A stretch of DNA of 64,000 bases from G016756615 sp035556195 (GCA_035556195.1 DATMFK010000039.1:248001-312000), one strand, 5' to 3'; positions 44,710-54,330 are shown, numbered from the stretch's first letter. Numbers and translations: made by a program. Notes: a model not told the origin generated them from the sequence alone.

Positions 44710-45279
44710 TCAAGGCGTCTTGCGTATTGTCCGCGATTTCCGGCGTTCTCTCGCAGCGAAAACCTCCCCCAGCACGGCCCGGGGCGCGTCAGTATCGATG
44801 TCGAAAATGTCCGAACAGGCGGTCCAGACCATCATCCCATGGATTTCCTCCGAACGCGCGTTGCCGGGCGGCACGGGAATCCGGGCCAATGCGGTCTCCA
44901 GTTCCTCGGGCGTGAGGGTACCTTCCCGGGCAGATGCGCCCACCTCCTCCAAACTGGCGAACCAGCAATCGCCCGACGATGCAAGTTCGATAGAAGCTCG
45001 AGGCAGGATCACCGCAAGGCAAAGCGGGAAGCGTCTGCCGGACCTATCATTGCTGGCGACGACGACGCCTGCCGCTGGGCCGAAGCTGGCCGGACCACTC
45101 AGGAAACGCAAAGCAGCCGCACCTGGCCACAGCTGGGTACCGATCACTGGCTGAACGTGACGGGCGACCCAGCGATCCCATGGACGGACGAAGCCGGCTG
45201 CCAGGCGCCGGCTCACGAAGTCTCCCGCAGTCGGGATCTTCCCGTAGAAACCTGGAACGTTCAGATCTGAGGCGGACAC
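44710..45279 (-). CDS. tagF: T6SS-associated protein TagF
   Basis: 189 residues, GTG start (45279) with GAGG upstream, overlapping the end of tssM copy 2 by 19 bases. TagF features: VPGFYGKIPTAGDFVSRRL, DRWVARHVQPVIG, SGPASFGPAAGVVVASNDRS and GRRFPLCLAVILP. TagF is a negative post-translational regulator of T6SS that acts with FHA proteins in Pseudomonas and Agrobacterium. In some relatives TagF is fused to PppA; here it is separate and the PP2C gene lies 20 kb away in the same locus. Confidence 0.92.
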   Translation of the reverse strand: MSASDLNVPGFYGKIPTAGDFVSRRLAAGFVRPWDRWVARHVQPVIGTQLWPGAAALRFLSGPASFGPAAGVVVASNDRSGRRFPLCLAVILPRASIELASSGDCWFASLEEVGASAREGTLTPEELETALARIPVPPGNARSEEIHGMMVWTACSDIFDIDTDAPRAVLGEVFAARERRKSRTIRKTP

Positions 45280-48200
45280 GAAAACCTCTTGAACATCTCC
45301 AAATTGTACGGATTTTCGACACTTGCGGCGCGAAGCTCAAAGTCTGCGTAAAGGCCTTTGGTGCCGAGACGAAGGTTGTAGGCGTCGGGTAGGGCGGTGC
45401 CGGTGAAGCGTCCAGCGCGCAGCATTCTCAGCCACGCCCAACTGCCCGTTTCGCTCATGATGATTTCGGGCGAGCCGTCGATCGGCTGGAACGCGAGCGA
45501 TATGACGCCGGTTCCGTCCTTGCCGGGCCACGTCATGGGCTGGGGCCGCGTCGCATTGTTGTAGTAGACCAGATTCTGTCCATCGAGATTGAGCGTCACC
45601 CGCATGACGCTCGGCGACAGGTCTTTGGGTTCCAGCGTGAAGCTCATCACCGGGCCCGTGCCCCCTGGGAAGAGGTCGTCACGAATCCGTCGCGCCTGCT
45701 CGAATGCGCCAAGCGCGGAGGAATCGAGGCCGAAATCGGCGCGCCATTTCCAAGGCTGGCTTGCGGTGTCCACATAGTTGATCAGGTGGTCGTTGGTGAA
45801 GGCGTCGATGAGGCCCCCGGGCCCGAATAGACGGGCGAAGTCGCGCACGTTGACGTCGATCGCGCTGTCGGGAGTGAATGGGTATCGATTGTTGAGCGCC
45901 GCCTGGCAGAAAGGCAGGATGTCGGCCCTCCAGATCGCGTTCAGTTCAGAGGTGACCGCCTTTTCCGTAAGACCGCTGGTGTCGCCGGCGATGCCGCCCA
46001 GCCAATCGTCGATCGGATCGGGCAGGATCTGCGCCTGGCGCGCGACGGCGCCGGTCAGTTCGGCGAGGCCGCCCTGCTTCTTGATCGCGTCCTGCGGATC
46101 CGGGCTGGCCGTAACGGTTTGCAGCATGTTCGAGAGCGCAGTCAGGGAGACCACGGCGGCGTCAAGGGCCGGCGGTTGCCCATCAACCTCGGCGACCACG
46201 CCCTTGAGCGGCTTGAAATGTTCCGCGACCAGCGTCCCCGTCATGTCGACTTCAGATGCCGAGCCGGCGCGAGGAAGCAGCTTCACGCCCTTCTTCGCGA
46301 GCTTGCCGATCTTGCCGAGCTTTCCCAGCACCTTGGACGCGCCCTTTGAGCCCGCTTTATTGTCCTCGGCGGGCGCTTCGTCCGAACGCGTAAGATCTGT
46401 TTCCTGAACAACTGCAGTGACGAGGCGCTTCAAGGCGGAGTCCGCGCTCGAAAGGTCCTTCAAATTCTCGCTCGCTACGGAGAGATCGGTGAGCGGAGCG
46501 AGCTTCATGTCGCGCAGGAAGCTGTCCCATTGCGCGATGTAGTCCTCGTAATAGAGCTTGAGGATATCTTCCGAGAGCGCTGATACCGAGGTTTCCGCGT
46601 TTTCGGAGCAGCCTCCAGCGAAGACTGCCCGGTCGAGAGCGGCCTGGGCCGCCACGTCTTCCAGCCGGTCCAGAACGGCATCGTGGAAACCGGCGTAGGT
46701 GTATGCACCGGAAATGCCCGCGCGCAGCGTCTTATCGGAACGGCGGGCGAACACCTTCGCCCCATTCGGCCCGGCGAAGTTGGCGGGGATCCACTCCTTG
46801 AGAGCAGTAACTTCAGGGTCCGCGAGCAACTGCTTGTAGCCACGCGCTGGGAGGGAAATCGTACAGACGCTCTCCAACGCTTGCGCAACCAGAGTGGGGT
46901 CGGGGGCGGTGTAGCTGTCGTCCACGGCCATGCGGCGGATCGCGGCAAGCTCATGCTCCTCCGCGTCCTCAGTCGGAAAGGGTGGGGCGGCCGCAAAGTC
47001 GGGCAGGTGGTTTGCCCACCAGTCCTGGGCGAAGTCGGTGTCCATCTGCGACAGGCCCGTCATCATGCGGTAGGTCTTGAGCGCGCCGAGCATGAAATCG
47101 GGGTCGCGCATCTGCCGCCACATCGTCGCCTCGAGGAGGGCGATCATGCGAGGTTCGAGCACGTTGCGCAGCGCGTGGTCGTAGCTGTCCGCCTGAACGC
47201 GGCGGAGTTCGGCGGAGGCCGAGGGGCCGATCGCATCTCGCACTCCGCCTGGCGGCTCCGACCGGGCCTGCGCGACCGCGCTGATCACCGCGAGCGCATC
47301 GCCGATATCCGAAGGGTCGATCGCGGCCGGCGTCGCGGCGATCTCGGAGAGCGGCTGCCGCAACCCCTCGAATTGCATAGCCTGCGAGGCGATCGCTGCG
47401 CGGTTGTCGTAGTATGAAAGTGTGAAAAGGGCCGCGGCGAGGAGAACGGCAGCAGCCGACCCGGTCGCCGCACCTCGCCAGATCCAGGCGCGGCGGCGCA
47501 GGGCGCGCGGATCGAACATGCCAAGCCCGGCTTCCCTAAAAATCACATCAGTGAGGAGATTCTTCAGGAAGAAGCTGCGTTTCTCCACGCGAGGCGCCGG
47601 CAGCGTCCGCCGAGGCGGAAGGCCGAAAGACGACGCCAACTCCGCGGTCAGCCTGTCGATCGGCGCTCCTTCCTGTGTCGCGGAGGTCAAATAGATGCCA
47701 CGCAACCATGCGCTCTCCTCGTAGCGGCTCTCGCCGAACATCGATTCCACCAGCACCTGGATGGGGTCCGACAGGCTTCCCACTTGGCCCGGAAAGCGGA
47801 AGATATCGGCGCGTTCCGCAAGGCTGTCCTCGTCCTCCAGCCGAGGCACCAGTCGGCGCTCGAGTTCAGTCGCAAGGCTTGTGATCTCGCGAGCCACGGC
47901 CGTCGCGTCGATACGGGCGTCCATCGGGAAGGTCGTGCCCCAGACCTGCTCGCGAGCTGCAGTCGAAAGCCGGCCGAAGAACGGCTCGAAGCCTTTGATG
48001 AGATCGGCCTTGGTCAGCATCAGATAGACGGGCAGGCGGAGTTCCAGCCGCTCGTTTAGCTCCGACAGCCGGCGGCGAATCTTGCGGCCATGCGCTCGAA
48101 TGGCCTCGTCACCTTCCAAAAGTACGTCGACTGGCAAGGCAACGATCACCCCGTTGAGAGCGCGACGACCGCGGTGCTTCTTGAGGAGGTCGAGGAAGCC

Positions 48201-48800
48201 CAGCCATTCGGCTGCGTCGACATCCGGTTGGCTTTCCTGCTGCACATATCGGCCTGCCGTGTCGATCAGCACGGCATTCTCCGAAAAGAACCAATCGCAA
48301 TTGCGTGTGCCGCCGACCCCCTGAAGGTCGTCCGTGAGATCGATCGGGAAGTTGAGGCCGGACTGCCGCAGGGCAGTCGTTTTCCCCGTCGCCGGCGGGC
48401 CTACGATCACGTACCAAGGCATGTCGCGCAGGAATTTGCGGCCGCCAAGCTTGCGCCGTCGCAGTTCGGCCAAGACTTCCTGAAACTTGGCGCCGACCGC
48501 TGCAACGCTTTCTTCTCCGGGAGTTTGCCGCTTTTCTTCAGCCGGCGCGGCAATCTCGGCGACGAACATCCGATTTGCACGGATGGCCCTGCGCTGCCTT
48601 ACGATCAGCCAGACGAGCCAGCAGATCACCAGAAGAGCGATGAGGGCAATGCGCACGGTCTCCGATGCGAAGGGTTCGCTCTGGCCGATGCTGACGATCG
48701 GACCGAATATCCAGATGAGCAGCGAAAGCAACGTCAGCCCGATCAGCGTCCATAGCCATCGCGAGGTCAGGACCGCCCAGAGGAAGCGCAAGATGAACAT
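45261..48800 (-). CDS. tssM: T6SS membrane complex protein TssM/IcmF, copy 2
   Basis: 1179 residues from the ATG at 48800, one base after the tssL stop, with GAGG upstream; the frame is open to 48821. Two N-terminal membrane segments (SRWLWTLIGLTLLSLLIWIF and IALIALLVICWLVWLIV) are followed by an NTPase domain with intact Walker A (GPPATGKTT) and LIDTAGRY. A third segment lies near residue 450, then comes a long periplasmic region. It is the core-operon tssM and is only moderately similar to copy 1. With TssL and TssJ it builds the trans-envelope complex. Confidence 0.95.
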   Translation of the reverse strand: MFILRFLWAVLTSRWLWTLIGLTLLSLLIWIFGPIVSIGQSEPFASETVRIALIALLVICWLVWLIVRQRRAIRANRMFVAEIAAPAEEKRQTPGEESVAAVGAKFQEVLAELRRRKLGGRKFLRDMPWYVIVGPPATGKTTALRQSGLNFPIDLTDDLQGVGGTRNCDWFFSENAVLIDTAGRYVQQESQPDVDAAEWLGFLDLLKKHRGRRALNGVIVALPVDVLLEGDEAIRAHGRKIRRRLSELNERLELRLPVYLMLTKADLIKGFEPFFGRLSTAAREQVWGTTFPMDARIDATAVAREITSLATELERRLVPRLEDEDSLAERADIFRFPGQVGSLSDPIQVLVESMFGESRYEESAWLRGIYLTSATQEGAPIDRLTAELASSFGLPPRRTLPAPRVEKRSFFLKNLLTDVIFREAGLGMFDPRALRRRAWIWRGAATGSAAAVLLAAALFTLSYYDNRAAIASQAMQFEGLRQPLSEIAATPAAIDPSDIGDALAVISAVAQARSEPPGGVRDAIGPSASAELRRVQADSYDHALRNVLEPRMIALLEATMWRQMRDPDFMLGALKTYRMMTGLSQMDTDFAQDWWANHLPDFAAAPPFPTEDAEEHELAAIRRMAVDDSYTAPDPTLVAQALESVCTISLPARGYKQLLADPEVTALKEWIPANFAGPNGAKVFARRSDKTLRAGISGAYTYAGFHDAVLDRLEDVAAQAALDRAVFAGGCSENAETSVSALSEDILKLYYEDYIAQWDSFLRDMKLAPLTDLSVASENLKDLSSADSALKRLVTAVVQETDLTRSDEAPAEDNKAGSKGASKVLGKLGKIGKLAKKGVKLLPRAGSASEVDMTGTLVAEHFKPLKGVVAEVDGQPPALDAAVVSLTALSNMLQTVTASPDPQDAIKKQGGLAELTGAVARQAQILPDPIDDWLGGIAGDTSGLTEKAVTSELNAIWRADILPFCQAALNNRYPFTPDSAIDVNVRDFARLFGPGGLIDAFTNDHLINYVDTASQPWKWRADFGLDSSALGAFEQARRIRDDLFPGGTGPVMSFTLEPKDLSPSVMRVTLNLDGQNLVYYNNATRPQPMTWPGKDGTGVISLAFQPIDGSPEIIMSETGSWAWLRMLRAGRFTGTALPDAYNLRLGTKGLYADFELRAASVENPYNLEMFKRFSCPPQI

Positions 48801-48801
48801 G

Positions 48802-50124
48802 CTACAGCCTCTTCTCGACAAGCACTTCGATGCGGCGGTTCATGGCTCGGCCTTCACGGGTTCCGTTGTCGGCCACGGGATCGGTGGCGGCGCGACCTTC
48901 GGAGCGTATACGCGCCTGCGGCACCCCATCCTGGACAAGCATTTGGGCGATCGTCTCGGCGCGTGCTTCCGACAAACGCTGGTTGGTCGAAAGGGGATTG
49001 CTGCGCTGCAGCGGCACGCTGTCCGTGTGCCCGACGACGACGATGTTGCCGATCAATTCGTCATTCTCGCGGATCACCCTGGCAATGGCGCCGATCAGGG
49101 GCTCGAACCCCGCCGTAAGTTGTGCCCGCGACGACTGGAAAAGTTCAGGGTTCGATCCCTGGATAACCAGCTTCGCGACGGAGACGCTTTCGGTCCCTTT
49201 CAATGCGGCACGAAGCTCCTCTGGCGCAGCGGCTTGGAACTCCGGCAGGAGGGCGATTTCGACCGCCTCCAGCGGGGGCGCCTCCGTCTGGGCGGCTACG
49301 CGGCTTATTTCCGCGCGTTCCGAAGGCGGCAGCGTGCGGACCAGCGTGGCCAGTTCGGTGGCTCTCGTGCTCAGCCCCATGGAGAGGCCGACGTGGATCG
49401 CCGCGGCGATCACCGCCGCTCCAACCGCCAGAACCCAGATGGGAATGGTGAATCGCGGCGCCTCGTCGGCTGCGACGACGCCTTTCCAGTTCGGCGAAAG
49501 CGACATGTCGTCCGCATCTGTGTCCCGCAGGAAACGCGCGGCTGCAACGCGCACCGCGTTAAGGGAACGATCGCCTGCACGCCCAGGAACGCGATATTTT
49601 CCGCGGAAGCCGAGCGCCAAGCAGAGATACTGGAGCTCGAGCAAATCGCGATCTCGGTTTGGATGCCGTTCGAGTTCCTCCAGACGAGCGAAGAATTGTG
49701 CCCCGGCATCCACGTCGCCGCGCAGCATCACGACGAGCGGCTGTCGTGGCCAGACACTTGCACCACCCCATGGGGTGTTCAGTGCGAGGTCGTCGAGCAA
49801 GGCGGCTACCAACCAGGCCGCCTGGTCGGCTCGTTCCAGCGAAGAGCCGCTGGCCACCGCCGCGTCCCGCGCCCTGACGAGCTCTTCGAGCAAGCGGGTG
49901 CGCAAGACCTCGGGATTTTCCGGAGGGAGCGCGCTTTCCAATTCCGGCGCGAACTCGAGCAATGGGGCGAAGGCTCGCACGAGCGCATTGGGATGGGCCC
50001 GCGACCGTTTCAGGGGAGAGCGGGCGGCCGCAGGCAACGGTGGACGTGGTGCGGGAGAACCGACCAAGCGTATGCGCGTCCGCTCACGATCCTCCGACAG
50101 GCCGAAAGGATCGTCCCTGCTCAT
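48802..50124 (-). CDS. tssL: T6SS TssL/DotU with C-terminal OmpA-like domain, copy 2
   Basis: 440 residues. A polar N-terminal tail with TRIR at 16-19 precedes the DotU domain (PNALVRAFAPLLEFAPELES, ELQYLCLALGFRGKYRVPG), one membrane segment (FTIPIWVLAVGAAVIAAAIH) and an OmpA-like periplasmic domain (VVGHTDSVPLQRSNPLSTNQ, RLSEARAETIAQML, REGRAMNRRIEVLV). Thr16 occupies the same position and context as Thr16 of TssL copy 1. It lies between tssK (3-base gap) and tssM copy 2 in the core operon. Confidence 0.95.
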   Translation of the reverse strand: MSRDDPFGLSEDRERTRIRLVGSPAPRPPLPAAARSPLKRSRAHPNALVRAFAPLLEFAPELESALPPENPEVLRTRLLEELVRARDAAVASGSSLERADQAAWLVAALLDDLALNTPWGGASVWPRQPLVVMLRGDVDAGAQFFARLEELERHPNRDRDLLELQYLCLALGFRGKYRVPGRAGDRSLNAVRVAAARFLRDTDADDMSLSPNWKGVVAADEAPRFTIPIWVLAVGAAVIAAAIHVGLSMGLSTRATELATLVRTLPPSERAEISRVAAQTEAPPLEAVEIALLPEFQAAAPEELRAALKGTESVSVAKLVIQGSNPELFQSSRAQLTAGFEPLIGAIARVIRENDELIGNIVVVGHTDSVPLQRSNPLSTNQRLSEARAETIAQMLVQDGVPQARIRSEGRAATDPVADNGTREGRAMNRRIEVLVEKRL

Positions 50125-50127
50125 GGT

Positions 50128-51462
50128 TCACCTGCTCACTGAAAAGCAGTCGACCTGGGGCTCGCTCGGCAGAACACCGGATACTCCAATTACGAAGCCC
50201 GGCGCGTCGAGAAGCGATGCCCAGTGTTCGCTGCGCTGGTCGAGTTCAAGGCAGAGACGGTCACCGTCGTAGGGTATCTCGCGTGGCTGAGAATGCAGCG
50301 GTTTGAGGGGGATGCCTGGGAGACGGGACTTCCAAAGCCCATCAAACTCGCCGGCCGCGCCAACGGTCGCCTGATTGACAAATATTTTGCGAAGCGCCTC
50401 TTCGGAAAGCTCCGAGCCGACCCTGACGACGATCCTGCTGCCGATAAGGAGCTTTGGGTTGTCGATGCGGACCTTCCACACGTTGGTTGAATGTCGCATG
50501 ACCGGAAGGATCCGCGATTTGGGCTCGACATAGCGCAAGCTCAGGATCAGCGAGCGCAATGTGTCGGCGAGCGCGGAAAAGGCCGGGCCCGGCGCCATGT
50601 GATCATAGGCGGGCAGCTCGGTCAGCCGGCGCGCGCTCGACCCGTAAGTCGCCATGGAGCCGGCCAGGCCGGCAAGTTCCATGAACAGTTCCGAGGGATG
50701 GAAGACTTCCTGCGCCATGATATGTGCCAGCCGCGGCCTGGCGGCATTGGCCAGATGCAGCATCAACAGATCTTCGACACTGCGGCCAGGCCCCCCGAGC
50801 ACCATCTTGCCGTGGGCCTCCGCAATCTGATCGAGCCCTATGATGACTTCCTGGAGAAGCTGGCTGTACCAGGCGACCGCGCCGATCGCCAAGCTCGGTG
50901 GCAGGAAGGCTTCGTCGAGCGCAACGCCGCCATCCGCTCTCAGGCCCCTGATCTCCGCCACGGGCAGGGCGGTGTAGCCGCCGACCGATTTTCCCGGGGC
51001 GAGCAGGAGCGCCTGTGGTCGCGCGACCTCGATCTCCTCGGGGTCCGCCCCGCCTTGCACCGCGTCGCGCACCGAGACAATGCGCCCCCGATATCGCGCT
51101 CCGCTAGGTTCGGCATGCGCCGGATCGAAGCCGATCCCGCCGGGCGGTTCCAAGGGCAACGCGATGAGCACGGCGCCGCTGCCCATTTCGGGCGTGACGG
51201 CAAGCGGCCTGGGAGCATCCATCGTTTCGGGGATCGAGAAGGGCGTCCCATCTGGGAAGATACCCCTTGCCGAGAGGACGGCAACCTGTCCCGCCTCCAA
51301 GAGAGATGGATCAAGGATCAAAGTCCGAAAGCCAAAGGTCTGAAGGTGGCCGGCCTGCAGCGCGCCACGCACAGTCGCTTCGAAGAAGCGATCCTGCTGC
51401 TGAAAGTGCTGTGTACGTAGAAAGAGGCCTTCCGACCACAGCACCCGGTTTGCATCGCTCAT
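50128..51462 (-). CDS. tssK: T6SS baseplate protein TssK
   Basis: 444 residues. The conserved N-terminus RVLWSEGLFLRTQHFQQQDR and the later LPVMRHSTNVWKVRIDNPKL and LPGIPLKPLHSQPREIPYDG identify TssK, the trimeric adaptor that links the baseplate to the TssL/TssM membrane complex in the cytoplasm. It follows tssJ after 13 bases and precedes tssL. Confidence 0.96.
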   Translation of the reverse strand: MSDANRVLWSEGLFLRTQHFQQQDRFFEATVRGALQAGHLQTFGFRTLILDPSLLEAGQVAVLSARGIFPDGTPFSIPETMDAPRPLAVTPEMGSGAVLIALPLEPPGGIGFDPAHAEPSGARYRGRIVSVRDAVQGGADPEEIEVARPQALLLAPGKSVGGYTALPVAEIRGLRADGGVALDEAFLPPSLAIGAVAWYSQLLQEVIIGLDQIAEAHGKMVLGGPGRSVEDLLMLHLANAARPRLAHIMAQEVFHPSELFMELAGLAGSMATYGSSARRLTELPAYDHMAPGPAFSALADTLRSLILSLRYVEPKSRILPVMRHSTNVWKVRIDNPKLLIGSRIVVRVGSELSEEALRKIFVNQATVGAAGEFDGLWKSRLPGIPLKPLHSQPREIPYDGDRLCLELDQRSEHWASLLDAPGFVIGVSGVLPSEPQVDCFSVSR

Positions 51463-51475
51463 TCGGGCACTCCGT

Positions 51476-51937
51476 TCAGCCTCGCGAAACAGTCATGCCG
51501 CCCGTTCCCATGGCAACGTTGACGGTCAACTTGGAACCCGGGGAGACCGACGTGCTGGACCGCCAGGTTCGCCCGCCGGGTTCCCGAACGAGGGCGACGA
51601 AGCCCAGGGTAGTCGCCTCCGGTTCGACCGTGATTGTCTTGGACGCGATCTTGCCCGGCCCGACGGCGAGCTGGTCAGAGCCGATGAGGTCGCCGCCGAG
51701 CGCCGCACCGGGATCGCCCTGCAGGGCGAAATAATCGGCCGAATTGAATTTCCCGGCGCTGCGCAGTCGCATGACGAGCACGGTGACCGGCCTGTCGCCA
51801 CCGCCGGGCCCGGGATTCATCCCAGCTCGGCCGGCTAGATTGATCGTGACCGCGGACGGCTTCGGCGGTCCGCTCTGGCAGGCGGATACAAGTCCTGTCG
51901 CGCCTAGGGCAAGAATGAAGCCGCGCCTGTCGATCAT
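51476..51937 (-). CDS. tssJ: T6SS outer-membrane lipoprotein TssJ
   Basis: 153 residues. The signal peptide MIDRRGFILALGATGLVSAC ends in a lipobox with the lipidated Cys at position 20. The mature part has the TssJ features: VTINLAGRAGMNPGPGGGDR, PVTVLVMRLRSAGKFNSADY and a beta-sandwich-like C-terminus. TssJ is the outer-membrane end of the membrane complex and binds TssM. The Arg-Arg in DRRGFI resembles a twin-arginine motif, which is unusual for TssJ. It is the only tssJ in the window, although there are two tssM genes. Confidence 0.92.
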   Translation of the reverse strand: MIDRRGFILALGATGLVSACQSGPPKPSAVTINLAGRAGMNPGPGGGDRPVTVLVMRLRSAGKFNSADYFALQGDPGAALGGDLIGSDQLAVGPGKIASKTITVEPEATTLGFVALVREPGGRTWRSSTSVSPGSKLTVNVAMGTGGMTVSRG

Positions 51938-51940
51938 GCA

Positions 51941-53275
51941 TTACTCCTCCTCATAGGCGTCCCGGAAGTCGGCGCCGATCTCCCCCATGAAGCGCGACTC
52001 CGCACTCACGGCGATTTCCCGATGGCGTTTTCGATAGAGTTCCCAGAGCTTGGCGCTGCGTCCGCCGGAGAGCAGCGTGTCGATAGCCGAGCTGGATTTG
52101 AGTTCCTCCTCGATCGCCACCGGGTCGAAACGGTCGATCATCCGCCGCAGCGCCCCCTGTATTCCGCGCCAGGCGCGCACGTGATGGTTGGCAAGGTCGC
52201 GGATGGCATCGACGATGGCCGGTTCGCCGTTGAGGAAGCCAGGGCTGCGCTCTGCGAGGAGCGTGGCGAGTGCATCGTCGACAGTGGGCAGGAACTTGAG
52301 CGGATTGACGTCTGAGGCGCCAACGACGGTCTGGGCGACGCGGGCATTGCCTTTTTCCTCCGCGCGCTTGCGAAGCAGCTGCATCAGCCCTTCCAGCATC
52401 AGCCTGTACTGGCGGCCGAACTTCTCCATTTCGGCAACCGCATCGCCTTCCGGATGGTCGGAAAGATCGACGCCCATGCCCCGCAGAAAAGCGGCACGCA
52501 ACGTCGCGTCGAAGGGCCTATGGGCCTCCGGCGTCGCGGCCGCGCCGGTCGCGCCACGATCCGGAGAGGCCGGGGCGCCTCGACGCTGCGGGGCAGGGGG
52601 AGCAACGGGACCGGGGAAGAAGGGCTCCCTGAACGCTGCATCTCGGCTGTTGCCGGAGGAGCCCCCGGTACCGAAACCGAACGGATCTGGATCGCGACCA
52701 TCGTCGCCGAACTCGGCCTGTGCGGCAGGGCTGGCGACAGGATCGAGGCTAAAGGGATCGTCAAAGGCGGGAGAACCGCGATCTCCAAAGCTCGCGCGTT
52801 GATAGGCGCCCGGTTCGGGTTGCTCGAAGGGGTTGGGCAAATCTGCGGGCCTTGGTGGCCGCAGCTCTTCCTCGGCCTTGACCGAAAAGAAATCATCATA
52901 GCCGACCCCCATCGAGGGGCGAGACGCAGGTTGAGGCGGCCAGGACGCGGCGGCGGCATCCGTGTGAAGATCGACACTTATCACATAGTCGCCGAGCCTG
53001 AGGCGCATGCCGTTTCGCAGGCGGGCCGAGTTGCCGGGGCCAAGCGGGTTCACGCCACCGTCTATGAACAGCCCGCTGCTCGAAATATCCGTGACGACGT
53101 ATCCATCGTGATCGGCCGTGATCCTGCAATGGGCTCTTGAAATGAACATATCGGGATCGTCGATCTGCCAGTCGGAATCCGGGCTCCGCCCGATGACGAG
53201 TTCGCCCTCATCCAGCCTGGCTTGGCTGACCGCCTGAGTGCGCGGCCCCTGCTCGAGCGTGAGAAGCAGGCTCAT
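51941..53275 (-). CDS. tagH: T6SS-associated FHA domain protein TagH, copy 2
   Basis: 444 residues from the ATG at 53275, with GGGAGG seven bases upstream; the frame is open to 53302. The N-terminal FHA domain (about 1-100) holds ELVIGRSPDSDWQIDDPD, MFISRAHCRI and DISSSGLFIDGG, where the usual Asn after the Ser-rich turn is replaced by Gly. A long Pro/Gly-rich linker leads to the TagH domain (MLEGLMQLLRKRAEEKG, NPLKFLPTVDDALATLL, LWELYRKRHREIA). It overlaps the tssG stop by 4 bases. It probably couples threonine phosphorylation to assembly. Confidence 0.93.
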   Translation of the reverse strand: MSLLLTLEQGPRTQAVSQARLDEGELVIGRSPDSDWQIDDPDMFISRAHCRITADHDGYVVTDISSSGLFIDGGVNPLGPGNSARLRNGMRLRLGDYVISVDLHTDAAAASWPPQPASRPSMGVGYDDFFSVKAEEELRPPRPADLPNPFEQPEPGAYQRASFGDRGSPAFDDPFSLDPVASPAAQAEFGDDGRDPDPFGFGTGGSSGNSRDAAFREPFFPGPVAPPAPQRRGAPASPDRGATGAAATPEAHRPFDATLRAAFLRGMGVDLSDHPEGDAVAEMEKFGRQYRLMLEGLMQLLRKRAEEKGNARVAQTVVGASDVNPLKFLPTVDDALATLLAERSPGFLNGEPAIVDAIRDLANHHVRAWRGIQGALRRMIDRFDPVAIEEELKSSSAIDTLLSGGRSAKLWELYRKRHREIAVSAESRFMGEIGADFRDAYEEE

Positions 53276-54330
53276 GACACTGCCTCCCGGGATGGCCGCC
53301 ATCCGACGATCGTGCGCATGAGCATGTCTTCGGCGTCGCCTCGATCGTCTGCCGGGGCGAGCCAGCCGGTCCTGGCGAGTTGGCTTGCGCCGAGGCGGGC
53401 AGGCGCCACTTCAGCCGCGGCCAGGACAACCCTCAGGTCGACGTCAAACTGTTCCCCCAGTACGTCGCGAACAGCTCGCTTGAACGTTTCCAGGCGCTGT
53501 CCCCCCTTGAGGAAGGCCGTGTAGTCGTCGAAAGCCAGCGGGCCGATGCGCAGCTCTATCCGATGCTGGCGGCTGAAGATGCGAGGGCCGACGGTCGCGC
53601 CCTTGCCGAGGCTGGCGTGGACATGACCGAGCCTGCTCTGCAGCGCGACGGGGATAGGCAGCCAGGCGCCGACCAACTCCTTTAGATGAACCGGAACCTG
53701 GAGGGCACGAGCCAAAAACTGGGTCAGCCGTTCCGGGCCGTCCACTTGGCTGGCAAGCGCGCCGGCCTGATCGAGCTTGACCAGATCCAGCTCGGGTTTG
53801 CCGGCATTCCGCGTACCGGGCAGGCCGATCCCTCCCATCGCCTGCAGCATGGCCCGAACCCTGCCGCCTTCCGCTCGCTCGACCTGAACCGCCGGGTTCG
53901 CGTCCGCCCAGGCGCGATAGAACAGGGCGATCATGCGATGCTGGAGGACGTTGACGAAATCGATGAATGTCGTGTCGCTGGTCTGACGTGCGTCGGCCCC
54001 GGCAAACCAGCGTTGCGACAGGCGATCGAGCACCCATCGGGTCAGATGCAAGGGCATCGGACCTTCCGGTCCCAGCAGCCCGATGTTGGAGACGGTCACC
54101 CGCGCAGGCCGGTGCTCCGTGGCCTCCAACAACTCCGCCACGTCCTGTACGGCGAAACCCAACCTGACGTGCTGCCCGAGTCGCGCGGGTTCGCGGTCCG
54201 GCCGGCCCGCATGGCCGAAAAGTCGGCTCCTTTTTTCGAGCCGCCGCAGCAGCTCGAAAAATTCGAAGCTATTCGACAGGGCTTCTTCCTGCTTCAGATC
54301 AGGTGGCGATTGCCAGGCGTCATCGGCCAT
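53272..54330 (-). CDS. tssG: T6SS baseplate protein TssG
   Basis: 352 residues from the ATG at 54330 (GCAGGAGG upstream), overlapping the tssF end by 37 bases; the frame is open to 54501, but that part runs inside tssF. TssG features: FEFFELLRRLEKRSRLFGHA, VSNIGLLGPEGPMPLHLTRW, FIDFVNVLQHRMIALFYRAW and the C-terminal IGPLAFDDYTAFLKGG. It forms the baseplate wedge with TssE, TssF and TssK. Confidence 0.95.
   Translation of the reverse strand: MADDAWQSPPDLKQEEALSNSFEFFELLRRLEKRSRLFGHAGRPDREPARLGQHVRLGFAVQDVAELLEATEHRPARVTVSNIGLLGPEGPMPLHLTRWVLDRLSQRWFAGADARQTSDTTFIDFVNVLQHRMIALFYRAWADANPAVQVERAEGGRVRAMLQAMGGIGLPGTRNAGKPELDLVKLDQAGALASQVDGPERLTQFLARALQVPVHLKELVGAWLPIPVALQSRLGHVHASLGKGATVGPRIFSRQHRIELRIGPLAFDDYTAFLKGGQRLETFKRAVRDVLGEQFDVDLRVVLAAAEVAPARLGASQLARTGWLAPADDRGDAEDMLMRTIVGWRPSREAVS

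Noticed and set aside
48487..50142. 551-codon open frame antisense to tssL copy 2
   Set aside because: Same cause: a long GC-rich antisense frame opposite a clear TssL gene.
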